A stretch of 64,000 nt of DNA from JACKBK01 sp963707275 (GTDB lineage: Bacteria > Chloroflexota > Anaerolineae > JAAEKA01): contig CAVPPH010000001.1 in NCBI GenBank assembly GCA_963707275.1, forward strand, positions 930,001 through 994,000, given 5' to 3'. The notes beneath the pieces were generated by a model that saw only the letters and a list, made by a program, of their open reading frames with translations, was not told the DNA's origin and made no database searches. Shown piece after piece: positions 34,478-44,800 of this stretch. The stretch's first letter is position 1; each line of letters opens with the position of its first letter. The translations under genes and the position numbers were made by a program.

Positions 34478-36077
34478 ATGACTGACGCACCGATAGTCGA
34501 TCCGCCGGTTCCTGCGACACTGCCGGAAGATGCCCAGCCTTCGCTGGCGCGCTCGGCCAGCATCATCGCGTTCGGCAACATCGTCAGCCGGGTACTGGGG
34601 CTGGTGCGCGAGACGGTCATCGCCTATTTCTACGGGGCGTCGGGGCTGGTCAGCGCCTTCCAGGCCGCCAGCACGATCCCGACCATGATTTTCGATCTGC
34701 TGATCGGCGGGATGCTCAGCGCGGCGCTGGTGCCGGTTCTGGCCGACTACACGCGGCGGGAACGCAGGCGTGAGCTAGGCCAGGTGATCGGCGCGGTGGT
34801 GTCGGTGGTCGGGCTGGGTGTGGCGGCGCTGGTAGTACTGGTCGAGCTACTGGCTGTGCCGGTTGCACATCTGATCGCTGGGGGCTTCCCGCCGGAGTTG
34901 CTGGACGTTACCGTGACCCTGCTGCGCATCATGACGCCGGCTGTCTGGTTTCTGGCGCATCTCAGGCGTGGTCACCGGTGTGCTTTTTGCATTACAACGG
35001 TTCACGTTCCCGGCCTTCGCCGCGGCGGTCTACAATATCGGCGTCATCGTGGCAGCGCTGGCCTTCCACGAGCAGTTGGGCATCTACGCGCTGGCGGTCG
35101 GCGTGTTGCTGGGCAGCGTACTGCAACTGGGAATGCAACTGCCTGATCTGCGGCGTGCCAGGGTCGGGATCAGCTTCAGACTGCGCCACCCCGCTCTGCG
35201 GCGTATCTGGCTGCTCTACTTGCCGATCCTTTTTGGGCTGGCTGTCAGCCAGGTACAGGTGGTGATCGACCGGCGGCTGGCTTCGGGCACGGGCGAGCAG
35301 AGCCTGGCATGGATGCGCGACGCGACGACCTTGATCCAACTGCCGCACGGATTGGTGGCGGTCGCGATCAGTCTGGCGGCGCTGCCGGCGTTGTCACGCT
35401 TCTTCGCCGCGGGCGACGAAGCATCCTTCCGCGGCACGCTGGGTCGCGGACTGCGAACGGTGTTGCTGCTGATCGTCCCGGCCACCGTGGGGTTGTTCGT
35501 GCTGGCACGGCCCATCGTTGAATTGGTGTTCCAGCGCGGCGCATTTCTGCCCGCTGACACCAATGCTGTGGTGCAGGCGTTGCGCATCTACCTGATCGGG
35601 CTGATCCCGGCCTCGCTGGACTGGTTACTGAACTATACGTTCTACGCCCGCAACGATACCAAAACGCCAGCGTTTGTAGGCGTGGCGTCGGTTGGTATCT
35701 ATCTGCTGTTCGCTCTGCCCCTGGTTGGTCGGACTGGCTATCTTGGGTTGGTGTTTGCCGACTCGGCCAAGCACACCGGCCATTTCATCATCATGCTGAT
35801 CATGCTGCGTCGCCGCTTGGGTGATCTTGGCGATCTGCGCGGTCAGGAGACCGGGTGGCGCACGTTCCTGGCGTCGTTGGGGATGGCGCTGGTGCTGCTG
35901 GCCGTTTTGCCGCTGCTGGCCAATGTGCTGCCAACCGGATTTGAGGGCAATCTGATTCTGGTTATCGTGGCGATGGTTCTGGGCGGCGGCGTGTATCTGG
36001 TGCTGGTCAGCCGGCTGAAGGTTGAAGAAGCGCAACTGGTCCTCGACCGGTTTACATCTCGCCTGCGCCGACGTTGA
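34478..36077 (+). CDS. murJ: MurJ/MviN lipid II flippase (one frameshift)
   Basis: Polytopic MOP-superfamily flippase that moves the peptidoglycan precursor lipid II across the membrane. The N-terminal marks are SLARSASIIAFGNIVSRVLG, LVRETVIAYFYGASGLVSAF, and PTMIFDLLIGGMLSAALVPV. A shift near 34958 breaks the frame between ...LRIMTPAVWFLAH and SGVVTGVLFALQRFTFPAFA. The rest is open: YNIGVIVAALAF, RLASGTGEQSLAWMRDATTL, LPHGLVAVAISLAALPALSR and RPIVELVFQRGAF. Fourteen helices are expected and roughly seen. About 534 residues when repaired. It follows the glycan operon and has its own promoter. Confidence 0.92.
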
Positions 36078-36081
36078 GGAA

Positions 36082-36110
36082 TTGACCGGCCCGGCAAGCT
36101 GGCGTATAAT
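36082..36110 (+). promoter_or_regulatory. Promoter of the small membrane protein gene
   Basis: TTGACC, 17-base spacer, TATAAT at 36105-36110, beginning five bases after the murJ stop. Confidence 0.75.
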
Positions 36111-36144
36111 CAGCGCTAGAAATCGTCAGAAAGAGGACTTATTG

Positions 36145-36426
36145 ATGGCTAAGAAAGTTCGCAAGCCGAGGGCATCCAACCCCCGCACCTATTCGCAGAC
36201 ACCCAGCACGCCGGCGGTTCCGGCTACTTCTGTCTCCTCAACACCGAGCAAGGCGGCATCTGGCGGCAAGAGCAGTGGCTCGCAGGCCGTCGGCGCTCCC
36301 AAGACCGTGGATCTGGCCGCTGAGTACGCTGTGGTTGGTGGAGATTTGCGCCGATTGCTGATCACCGCGGGTGTCATGTTCGCGGTTCTGATCGCCGTAA
36401 ACCTCGTTTTTACCTTCTTAACATAG
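36145..36426 (+). CDS. Small basic single-pass membrane protein
   Basis: Unrecognised 93-residue protein. It starts with a basic segment (MAKKVRKPRASNPRTYSQ), continues with a Ser/Thr/Pro/Ala-rich disordered part, then VDLAAEYAVVGGDLRRLLIT and one C-terminal helix (AGVMFAVLIAVNLVFTFLT). The end resembles small membrane proteins that sit beside secretion or ribosomal genes. Start ATG at 36145 is supported by its own promoter and by AAAGAGGA upstream. Intact. Confidence 0.75.
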   Translation: MAKKVRKPRASNPRTYSQTPSTPAVPATSVSSTPSKAASGGKSSGSQAVGAPKTVDLAAEYAVVGGDLRRLLITAGVMFAVLIAVNLVFTFLT

Positions 36427-36472
36427 ACGCCGACTCGCAGCAGTGACTTCGGTCGTCGCTGCGAACTGATGT

Positions 36473-36512
36473 AGCGGTTGGTAGGAGATCACAGCCTGCC
36501 AGCCGCTTTTTG
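36473..36512 (+). terminator. Terminator after the small membrane protein
   Basis: Arms AGCGGTTGGTAGG and CCTGCCAGCCGCT (one G-T type mismatch) around AGATCACAG, followed by TTTTTGTT. Confidence 0.8.
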
Positions 36513-36536
36513 TTGCCCCAAATCAGAGTGTACTGG

Positions 36537-37316
36537 TTACGACGGTGACGAATTTGTCATCGCTGGCGCGGCGCGCAGGCGCGGTTCCAACAGCACTACC
36601 GTGGCGGCGTGGAAGGCCCAGCCCAGCCAGAAGTTGCCGCTGAGCAGGTAGATCTGGGTGGTGACCACCAGAATGGCAGCTCGCAGCAGCCGCGGCGCGG
36701 CCAGGCCGGGCGTTCTGAGGTCCCGCCACAGCAACGGATTGAGCGCACCCTCGACCGCAACCAGCGCGACCGTCAGCCATGCTCCCAGATAGACCGGGTT
36801 GGCGACACCCTGCTGTAAGGCAGCGGCCACCAGCACCGCGCGATAGAATGCCCAGGTCCACTGCAAGCCGCCCGCTTCGACAGCCAACCGGACGCTGACG
36901 GTCACCCGGTCAGCGGGTGACCCGTAGACAGGACCAGCAGGCTGGCCGCGCCGGTAGCTGACCACCGCTAGCGTCAGCAACGCCAGCGCCGCCAGCGCGA
37001 GGACCACACCCTGGCCGAGCCCTGCGCCGATCTCGACCTGTGACAGCCCCATCAGCCGCGGCGACACGACGCCCAGCAACAGCGCAACGTAACCCGGTGC
37101 GATCAGCCAGACCAGCCGCGCCAGCCAACCCAGCAGCGTGCCTCCAGGTGAACCGAGAAAGCTGGCCAAGCTGCTTTGCGGATGGCTGCGTCGTTGGCCA
37201 AACCACAGGATAAGACTCGCCGCGACATAGATCGCGATCGATGCCGCGACCCACGCCCAGGCGGGCAGATCGGCCAACGTTTCGATCTGAAGAGGGGACG
37301 CAGATGCGTGCAGCAT
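36537..37316 (-). CDS. Polytopic membrane protein of unknown function
   Basis: About 259 residues from the ATG at 37316 (MLHASASPLQIETLADLPAW), with seven or eight hydrophobic helices. The first is AWVAASIAIYVAASLILWFG, and the C-terminal half holds NPVYLGAWLTVALVAVEGAL and NFWLGWAFHAATVVLLEPRL. The late W-x-F-H helix and an earlier YRAVLVAA helix recall CPBP-type membrane proteases, but the E-E-x-x-x-R motif is missing, so I do not assign that family. A longer frame to 37508 is rejected because it translates the tRNA gene. It is the first gene on this strand after the tRNA terminator. Confidence 0.65.
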   Translation of the reverse strand: MLHASASPLQIETLADLPAWAWVAASIAIYVAASLILWFGQRRSHPQSSLASFLGSPGGTLLGWLARLVWLIAPGYVALLLGVVSPRLMGLSQVEIGAGLGQGVVLALAALALLTLAVVSYRRGQPAGPVYGSPADRVTVSVRLAVEAGGLQWTWAFYRAVLVAAALQQGVANPVYLGAWLTVALVAVEGALNPLLWRDLRTPGLAAPRLLRAAILVVTTQIYLLSGNFWLGWAFHAATVVLLEPRLRAAPAMTNSSPS

Positions 37317-37386
37317 GGATGAGAAGCGAACCGGGAGCGCCGGCGGTGAATTGGTGACGAAGCGGGTCGAGGGTATAATTGGGTCT

Positions 37387-37421
37387 GAAAAACAAGACCG
37401 GCTTCTCGAAGGAGCCGGTCT
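37387..37421 (-). terminator. Terminator of the tRNA-Val gene
   Basis: On the minus strand: AGACCGGCTCC, TTCGAG loop, AAGCCGGTCT, then TTGTTTTT. It lies five bases after the tRNA 3' end. Confidence 0.85.
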
Positions 37422-37425
37422 GATT

Positions 37426-37502
37426 TGGTGGGCGAGAAGGGACTCGAACCCCCGACTTCTGCGATGTGAACGCAGCGCTCTAACCAGCTGAGCTACTCGC
37501 CC
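37426..37502 (-). tRNA. tRNA-Val (anticodon CAC)
   Basis: Cloverleaf read on the minus strand: acceptor GGGCGAG pairs with CTCGCCC, the D arm is GCTCAGCTGGTTAGAGC, the anticodon stem CTGCG/CGCAG encloses loop TTCACAT with anticodon CAC, and the T arm has GGTTCGAGTCC. Discriminator is A and the 3' CCA is encoded. It reads GUG valine codons. Length 77 bases. Confidence 0.95.
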
Positions 37503-37513
37503 GAACATTGAAA

Positions 37514-37542
37514 ATTATAGCATTTCTGGAATGAACAGGCAA
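37514..37542 (-). promoter_or_regulatory. Promoter of tRNA-Val
   Basis: Minus strand TTGCCT, 17-base spacer, TATAAT with -10 at 37514-37519, twelve bases before the mature tRNA 5' end. Confidence 0.75.
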
Positions 37543-37547
37543 ATCAC

Positions 37548-38297
37548 ATGCGTCCACGCAGGTACTATGGCGCCGGCTTTCTGCTGGTGTTACTCGCGGC
37601 AATTTTCGGGGCTTTTCTGGCGCGCCAGGCCGTCGGCACGGTGGAAGCGCCCAATCTGGACGGGCTGGCATCGGTGCAGCAGAGCCTGGAAGATCTGAAC
37701 ATCTGGGCGCTGCTGCCGTTGCCGGAGGTCGCGCCGCGCTCTACCGCGGCGCCGACGGCGGCTGACACACAGGAAGCTGCGGGCCAGTCACAGACTACGG
37801 CAACGCCGCAGCCGGTCGTAGTCGCTCCGGCAGACCAACCAGAAGCCACCCAGACGCCGCCGGCTGCGCCTGAGGCGGGCGAGACACCTGTCAGCCAGCT
37901 TGAGGCGACTGCGACCGCCACACGGCCCCCAACAGCGCCTGAGCAGGCGCTTGACACCGGCTTACCCTTCGCTGCAGCCGGCCCGGTGCGTCAGTCGTCG
38001 GGCGATTGCGCCGGTGCATCGATCCGCGGCGTTGTGCGCGACAGCAGCGGCAATCCGCTGGCTGCGGTGCGACTGTGGCGCTACGACCAGTGGGGCAACG
38101 AGCAGGTTGTCGAGACGAAGTCAGGCGACGCCGACCGTGGCAGCTATGACTTTCCCCTGGGCGACACGCCCAACGTGCACTATGTCCAGGTCATCGATGC
38201 AGCGGGCGTGATCATCAGTCCGGTGATTGAGGTCCCGCACCGCCAGGACGACGCGCCTGACGCAACCTGCCACTGGCTGGACTGGGTGCAGCAGTAG
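37548..38297 (+). CDS. Anchored protein with Pro/Thr stalk and carboxypeptidase-regulatory-like domain
   Basis: Signal-anchor protein of 249 residues. A basic N-terminus (MRPRRYYG) precedes one helix (AGFLLVLLAAIFGAFLA). Residues 60-140 are a disordered stalk rich in Ala, Thr, Pro and Gln. Residues 150-245 form a small beta-sandwich reading CAGASIRGVVRDSSGNPLAA followed by VRLWRYDQWG, GSYDFPLGDTPNVHYVQVID and CHWLDWVQQ. The G-V-V-R-D-x-x-G-N-P-L-x-x-V line is typical of carboxypeptidase regulatory-like (transthyretin-like) folds, which often bind sugars or stabilise surface proteins. Two Cys at the domain ends may form a disulfide. Intact. Confidence 0.75.
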   Translation: MRPRRYYGAGFLLVLLAAIFGAFLARQAVGTVEAPNLDGLASVQQSLEDLNIWALLPLPEVAPRSTAAPTAADTQEAAGQSQTTATPQPVVVAPADQPEATQTPPAAPEAGETPVSQLEATATATRPPTAPEQALDTGLPFAAAGPVRQSSGDCAGASIRGVVRDSSGNPLAAVRLWRYDQWGNEQVVETKSGDADRGSYDFPLGDTPNVHYVQVIDAAGVIISPVIEVPHRQDDAPDATCHWLDWVQQ

Positions 38298-38397
38298 GCG
38301 GGCTCGGTCGGGCCCCCTTGTCTATCCTTGGAACCGGCGAGCCAGGGTCAGGGGTACAGGCAAAGATCGACCAGAAGTGGGAACCAGGTATCTCGTG

Positions 38398-38464
38398 CAG
38401 GTGACAGTCACTTCGGACGCTTTCGCCAGACGTTGCAAGCGTTGCTGAAAGTGATTGTCACCAG
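38398..38464. repeat. Palindromic repeat, GGTGACAGTCACT family, copy 2
   Basis: Arms CAGGTGACAGTCACTTC and GAAAGTGATTGTCACC enclose TTCGCCAGACGTTGCAAGCG. It matches the copy at 9380-9444 in arms and in the CTGAAA next to the right arm. It lies in the 250-base gap between convergent genes. Confidence 0.75.
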
Positions 38465-38547
38465 ACAAAAGAGGCGGATTTGCTTCCTGTGCTCCAGGTC
38501 AGCGAACCCGCCTCTTTCATTCGTACTTGCCACCTGCGACTTGCAAC

Positions 38548-39924
38548 CTATTCCGGCGGCGCATACTGGCAGCGCGGCTGGCCGAGCTGCTCGTTGAAGT
38601 AAGCGCACAGAACCACGAGGCCGTTTTTCAGGTTCAACTGGTCGATTTGGCTTGGCGCCATGATTGACCAGTAGAACTGCTCGTCGTTGGGGGTCCAGTC
38701 AACGTCCGGCATGTAGATCAGGCTCATCAGCCCGATCCATGGCTGCCAGTTGTTCTTGGCGTATTCGTACGCCCGGCGCAGGTAGTCGGCCTTGATGGCC
38801 TCGTCGATGCCCGCGCCCGCGCCGTGCCAGTAGTATGGGCTTTCCGGACGGTTGTCGTTGGTCCAGCCGAACTCCAGCACCACGACCCGTTTGTCAGCGT
38901 CGCCGTTCTCCACCATGATCTGGCGGATGTCTTCGATGTGGCGGAAGGCGAAGAATCGCTCGCCGCCGTAGAGTGGCTTGTTGGCTGCCGTCTCGTCAGG
39001 AGAGACCTCCGGCGGTGCGGCGAACCCGGCGCCGTGAACGCCCAGCATGTCGAAGTAGCCGTCGGAGTTGCCACCCATGGCCTGGTACATCTGGCGGTAG
39101 AACTGGTCGTCGGGAACGGCCACGTCGCAGCACGTTCCTGTCGGCGCCATACCGGCTGTGATGACGATCATGTTCGGATCGACGGCTTTGACGGCCTGAT
39201 AGCTGGCTTGCAGCATCTGGGCATATTGCGCTGCGTTGGGTGGCCGGTTGCCCCACTCGCGCGCCAGGTTGGGCTCGTTCCAGATCTGGATCGCGTCAAT
39301 GCGTCCTTTGTAGCGGGTTGCCATCGCGGTCAGGAAATCCACCAGGTGCTGCGTATTCTGCGGCGGCGGGCCGGCCCACTCCGGTTCACGGTCGACGCGT
39401 ACCAGCAGCTTCAGGCCGTGGTCTTCGGCCTGTTGCACGATGCGGTCGGGGATGCTCCAGTCGTATTGCCCGTCACCGGCGCCCTCGATGTCGTCCCAGG
39501 CAAACCATTGTTTGACCCACTGGAAGCCGGAGTTTTTCATCAGCGTCAGGTCGCGATCGGCGATGTCGTCGCGCCACCAGAGAAAGGCCTGTGCGCCGTA
39601 GTCGGGCGAGCGCATGGTAGCGACGCTGCCGGACGGCGCTGGCGGTGGGTTGGTAGGCGCAGGCGCGGGTGTATCAGCGACAGGCGCCTGCGTTGTCTCG
39701 GCCGTCGGTGTGAGCGTTGGAATGACCGCGGCCTCTGTCGCCGTTTCTTCGGTGACCGGCGCCAATGTTGCCGTCGGTGGGGCCGGTGTGTCTGTGGCTG
39801 CCTCCACGGGTTGTGCAAGTGGAGTTGGCGTTTTGGTTGGCGTCGGTGTGGCAGCCGGGGCAGCCGGCCCACAGGCCGACAGCAGCAAGGCGGCTGTCAG
39901 CAGCCATACAAGTTTCTTTGACAT
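38548..39924 (-). CDS. Surface glycoside hydrolase A (clan GH-A, lipoprotein)
   Basis: Lipid-anchored glycosidase of 458 residues. The signal ends LLLSAC with lipid Cys18, and a Thr/Pro linker runs to about residue 95. The TIM-barrel domain starts ...FLWWRDDIADRDLTLMKNSG. The acid/base residue is E217 in IQIWNEPNLAREWGN. The probable nucleophile is E351 in VVVLEFGWTNDNRP. These positions at strands four and seven are the clan GH-A pattern, close to families 5, 39 or cellulase-like proteins. Substrate unknown. The 3' end abuts a short heptad run. It is the last of three tandem related genes on this strand and the only one without a frame break. Confidence 0.85.
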   Translation of the reverse strand: MSKKLVWLLTAALLLSACGPAAPAATPTPTKTPTPLAQPVEAATDTPAPPTATLAPVTEETATEAAVIPTLTPTAETTQAPVADTPAPAPTNPPPAPSGSVATMRSPDYGAQAFLWWRDDIADRDLTLMKNSGFQWVKQWFAWDDIEGAGDGQYDWSIPDRIVQQAEDHGLKLLVRVDREPEWAGPPPQNTQHLVDFLTAMATRYKGRIDAIQIWNEPNLAREWGNRPPNAAQYAQMLQASYQAVKAVDPNMIVITAGMAPTGTCCDVAVPDDQFYRQMYQAMGGNSDGYFDMLGVHGAGFAAPPEVSPDETAANKPLYGGERFFAFRHIEDIRQIMVENGDADKRVVVLEFGWTNDNRPESPYYWHGAGAGIDEAIKADYLRRAYEYAKNNWQPWIGLMSLIYMPDVDWTPNDEQFYWSIMAPSQIDQLNLKNGLVVLCAYFNEQLGQPRCQYAPPE

Positions 39925-40015
39925 AATTGGCTTTCTCAATCGGGTTGATAGGTCCGGGATCGTGACTTCAAACCCGGCTCGCAACGTAACACGAGCGATC
40001 GCGGCCTTGTGTTCG

Positions 40016-41700
40016 CTATTTTGCCATTCCTTGCAGCATTCCATAGGCTGATCGGCCCTGGATGCCGAAGGCTGCCAGTTCGGTGCCCGGTTGTGTGACG
40101 TTGTAGTTCAGGTTCCAGAGGAATGCCGGGCCGACGAAGCCCCAGTCGCGCATCATCTGATAGGCGCGGACGATGTATTCGCCTTGCTGCTGCTCGTTGT
40201 TGTAGGCGCGTACTCGTAGCCGGCGAACGGATTGCTGCTGGACGCCCAGCCGAACTCCGTGGGCCACAGGCGCTTGTTGCCATCGCCGTACTTGATCATG
40301 ATGTTGCGGTACTGCTCCATGACGTTGCGGAAGTAGAACGATGGATGGTCAATATGCGAGGGCCGGGAATAGGTGCCAGCCCAGGCATCCTGCACCCGAA
40401 CATCGGGCGGGTTGCCGTAGCCGCTGGGATGAACGCCGATGGCGTCGGAGTACGTTCTTGAGACCGGCCTGATACATCTGCTCCAGGTAGGTGAAGTCGG
40501 GAATGGCAGCGGGCGGCTGCGCACCGGTTGGCGTCGGCGCACCGCTGACGACGATCATCGACGGGCAGGCAGCCTTGATGGCGCGGTAGGCGGGTGCAAG
40601 CAACTGAACGTAGCGGCTGGCGCTGATCGGCTCGTTGCCCCATTCGTAGTGCAGATTCTGCTCGTTCCAGACCTCGATGGCCTGCACACGGCCGCAGTAG
40701 CGCGCCGGCAAACTCGCCGACGAAGCTGGCATACGTACCCGGATCGGCGGGCGGGCCTTCCACCGACAGATCAGTGTTGCCGGGGCGTGCCCAGTCGGGT
40801 GACTTGACGATGCTGGCCAGGATGTTCAGGCCCTGCGCCGTTAAGTACGCCGACCTTGTCATCGGGCCAGTTGCGCTGGCCGGGCTGGCCTTCGAAGTTC
40901 TTCCACGGGAGCTGGAACTTGACCCAGTTGAAACCCAGACCCTGCACTGCACCGGCCGTCGCGCCCAGGTCGCCGTCAGGATCGACCTGGATGCCGTAGC
41001 CGAAGAAGCCGGCGTTGGCTGGTGCGGGAGCCGGCCCGGCAGGCGCAGCAGCCGCAGCGACCGCGCCCGGTGTTGGCGTCGGTGCAGGCGTTGGCGGCTC
41101 CGGGATTTCCTCGGCCACCGGCACGATGTCAACGGGACCGACCTGGCGGACGTACTCGTCGCTGCCGATGACCCAGACCTGGTTTTCGTCCACGCAGCAG
41201 ACCAGCAGCCAGTCGCTGTCGGGCGCTTTGGCCACGATGTCGAGTTGGCTGCCCTCGGCTACCTGGCCGACGCGGTCGTAGACGGTGCCAGGACCGCTGC
41301 GAACGTTGAGGATCGACGCGACGACCTCCGCTGCTGGCGTGTCGGGCGTCGGTTCTGGCGTCGGTGTTTCAGTGGCTTCGGGCGTCGGCGTGTCGATGGC
41401 AGTGGCAGTGGCGGTCGCGGTGGGCGATGGTGTCAGAGTTGGCGTCGGCGTGTCAGTCGGCGCGGTGGTAGGAGTTGCAGTTGGCTCCAACGTCGCAGTT
41501 GGCGTGTTGGTCGGCGCGGTAGTCGGCGTGTCGGTGGCGACCTCGACGACGGCAACTTCGGCCGCGCGCTCTGCCAGCGGCGTCGGAATCTCAGCGTCGT
41601 CAGACTGCCGGCCACAGCCGGCCAGCAGAACCATCGCCAACACGGCGATCAGTGCAAGCGGGGCGAGAGTACGAAGGGAAGGTCGGTGCTCAGGGTGCAT
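40016..41700 (-). CDS. Surface glycoside hydrolase B with SH3b domain (four frameshifts)
   Basis: Lipoprotein of about 560 residues. The signal ends VLLAGC with Cys28; a very Thr/Pro-rich stalk of about 90 residues follows (TPTATLEPTATPTTAPTDTP). Next is an SH3b domain (VVASILNVRSGPGTVYDRVG) and a second linker. The GH-A barrel begins FGYGIQVDPDGD. Frame changes fall near 40850, 40705, 40455 and 40215. Across them run NWVKFQLPWKNFEGQPGQRN, VEGPPADPGTYASFVGEFAG, the acid/base Glu in IEVWNEQNLHYEWGNEPI, HPSGYGNPPDVR, the nucleophile Glu in LWPTEFGWASSSNPFAGYEY, and a C-terminus matching protein C. It is a paralogue of protein C's last domain. Confidence 0.8.
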
Positions 41701-41849
41701 CGGGTTGGCTCCAGGGTGATATAAACGGCAGGCGGATGGTGGCCAGTCCGCCTGCCGTTGCTGTGATCGTTGGGGAGTTACAGGTCGCAGGATGCAGAGT
41801 TGCAGTTTGTTAGCTCATGTGTCCGAACGTGCCACCTGCCACCCGCAAC

Positions 41850-44800
41850 TTACTTCGGCATGTTGGCAAGTGCGCTGAAGACTGGTTTGCCAACGATGCC
41901 CCATTGCGCCAGTTCGGTGCCCGGGTTGGTGACGCCGTAAGTTCAGGTTCCACAGGAACGCCGGACCGACCCAGCCCCAGCTTTTCATCATCTCGTAGGC
42001 ACGTACGGTCCATTGCGCCTGTTCGTCAGCGCTGTTGTCGTTGGCGTATTCGTAGCCGGAGGCGCCGACCCATCCTGACGCCCAGCCGAACTCGGTCGGC
42101 CAGATGCGCTTGCCGCCGTCGCCGTACTTCACCATGATGTTGCGGTAGCCTTCCATGGTGTTGCGGAAGCTCCACGAATGGTGCGGTGAGTTACACGGGC
42201 CCGTGTAGGACGATCCCTGTGACGAAATGAAGTCGCAGGCTGCCTGACCGCCGCTCACGTCCGGCGAGACGTTGAAGCCGCTGGGATGGGCGCCGATGCC
42301 GTCGCTGTAGTCTTTCAGGCCGTTCTGGTACATGGCTTCAAGATAGGCGAAGTCGTCCATGGCCCACGGGGCGGGCGCTCCGGTCGGCGTCAGCGCGCCG
42401 CTGATGACGAATGTTGAGGGGCAGGCTGCCTTGATGGCCCGGTAAGCCGGTTTGAGCATGTGCCATGTAGCCTGCCGGGTCGAGAGGCTGGTTGCCCCAC
42501 TCGTAGTGCAGATTCTGCTCGTTCCACACTTCGATCGCCTTGACCGTGCCACAGTAGCGGCCTGCCATCTGGCCGAGGAAATTCGCAAAGGTGGCCGGGT
42601 CCGCCGGTGGTCCTTCCACGCTCAGATCCGCTCCGGGCGGTCGCGCCCAGGTGGGCGCCTTGGGCACGGAGAGCAGCACGTTGAGCCCGCCTGCCTTGAA
42701 GGTATTCACCATGCTGTCGACGCCGCCCCAACCAAAGTCGCCGGGATTGCCTTCGATATCTTTCCACGGCACCTGAACCTTGACCCAGTTGAAGCCCAGT
42801 TGGTTGACCTGGGAGACCACCGCTGCCCAGGTCCCATGGCGCGACCTGAATGCCGTAGCCGAAGGAGCCGATCCAGAGGTGCTGGCTGGGCGCCGGTGCC
42901 GCTGCTGGTGCTGGCGCGGGCTGCGGCTGTCGTGCTGGAGTTGTTGCTGGTGCTGGCGGCTGCGACCTGTTGCGGCGGCTCGGGGATGTCGCTGGCGACG
43001 GCGATCTGGTCGGCCCCGCCCTGGATCGTGACCAGGCGGGTGATCACCCAGGCGTCGCCGTCGGAGCGCTCGATCAGTAGCCAGGAGCCGTCTTCGTTCT
43101 TGCCCAGAATCTTGGCCGACTCGCCGCCAGCCAACTGGCCGACTGTGCCGAACGCTGTGCCCGGCCCGCTGCGCAGATTGACGGTGCTGTCAGCGACAGC
43201 TAACGCAAAGTCAGGTGTGGGCGACGGGGTGGGTGTCGGCGGAACCTCAGGCGTGGGCGTCGGCTGGGGCGTCGCAGTGGCTAACGCTGCGGCTACGGCT
43301 TTGCCGAGGGCCAGCGTCTTGCCGTTGTCCACGATGCTAGCTTCGAACATCAGCTCGCCTTCGGCGGCGGGCGGGACGAAGCTGAATCCGGCGGCATCCA
43401 GTGGCCGCTCCTCACGGTGGATCTGCTCGGCGCCGTTGGTGACGGTCCAGGCGACCGCGAAGTCGCTGGTGCGGCTGGCCATGTCGCCAGCCAGGAACTC
43501 GCGCACCAGGCTCCAGATGTCAGGGTCGTAGCTGCCCTCGAACAGATGCTCCAGCGAGGCGCCCTTGAGGTTATATTTGGTGACCAGTTCCAGCTTGTGA
43601 CCGAGGCTGGCGGCGTTTTCGATCCAAACGGTGCGTTGCAGGCCCGGCGTTGTCACGGTAGCTGTAGGTGAACATGCCGACCTGATCGTCGTAGGTGAGG
43701 CTGCCGATCAGTCGCTCGTTGAACAGGTTGACGTCGATCGGCTCGCCCGGCACCAGGACAGGCTGGCTGGTCTGGCCCTCGCCCAGCAGGGGCGCCAGCG
43801 CGTCGCTGTAGCCCAACGTGATGAGGTATTCGCCGGCCTTCTCTACGCTGCTGGCGGGGAACACCAGATCGATCTTGTCGCGCGGCGCCTCACCGACCGC
43901 CCAGTCCAGCAGGGCGTCCATCTTGCCATCGGGCGCGTAGGCTGCCGGGTCCAGCAGGGCGGGGATGCGGAAGGTGTCCACGACCTGGCTCAGCGCGCGC
44001 CAATCGTAGCCGCCGGTCGTCCAGCGATCTTCAGCGATCTGGGTGGGCGCTTCAACCCGCAGGGCCAGCGTCTTGTTGTTTTCGTGCAGCATGTTGGCTA
44101 ACTGGGTTACCATGCTGGTGAACTCAGGCCCCAAGGTCGGATCCAGGCCGCGGTAGTCGATCTCGATGCCGGGGTAGTTGTTGCCAACCACCAGCGCGCG
44201 GATCGATTCGAGGTGGTTAGTCTGGTTTTCAGGGCTGATCAGCAGGTTGTCCAGCAGGTCGGTGCGCACGACGCCGTCATCGGTCCAGTTGCGCAGCACG
44301 GGCGCCACGCCGTAGGAGCCGCCAGCACTGGCCTGCGCGGCCACGCTGCCTTCGATGCTGCCGTCGCCGCTCAAGCTGTAGCCGTAGGGCTGAAACCTCG
44401 GTCAGCGCATCGCGGCCGGCATCCTGGCAGTTGCTCAGCCATACCGGCAGAACGGCCGCGGCCGTGGGCGGTGAGGCGTAGGTCTGCATCACCATGAAAG
44501 CGGCCGGCACGTAGCTCAACTCAGAGTAGACCTTGTCGTCGTCGCGCGAACTCATGGTTTGGCAGGAACTGCCACTGCTCGCCGGTCCACTCGTACAGGT
44601 CCAGGGTGCGGTACGGTTCGCTCTCGTTAGGGATCGGGATCGTCAGAATCGACGCCAGCGGCAATTGCTGTCCTTCCACCGCCAGATCGTACAACGGACT
44701 GCGTGGCAGCAGCGATTCCGGCAGTGCTTCGGCGGCGGCGCGTGCGTCGTCGCCGCCGGTGCCCTGGAGGAAGTTTTCCTGCGGCACACTGCTCAGACTG

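Noticed and set aside
36537..37316. CPBP intramembrane protease
   Set aside because: A few helices resemble the family but the conserved E-E-x-x-x-R motif and the second His motif are not found.
37317..37508. N-terminal extension of the membrane protein gene to 37508
   Set aside because: It would translate the tRNA-Val gene and its terminator. The piece RVAQLVRALRSHRRSRGFES is a known false translation of tRNA sequence.
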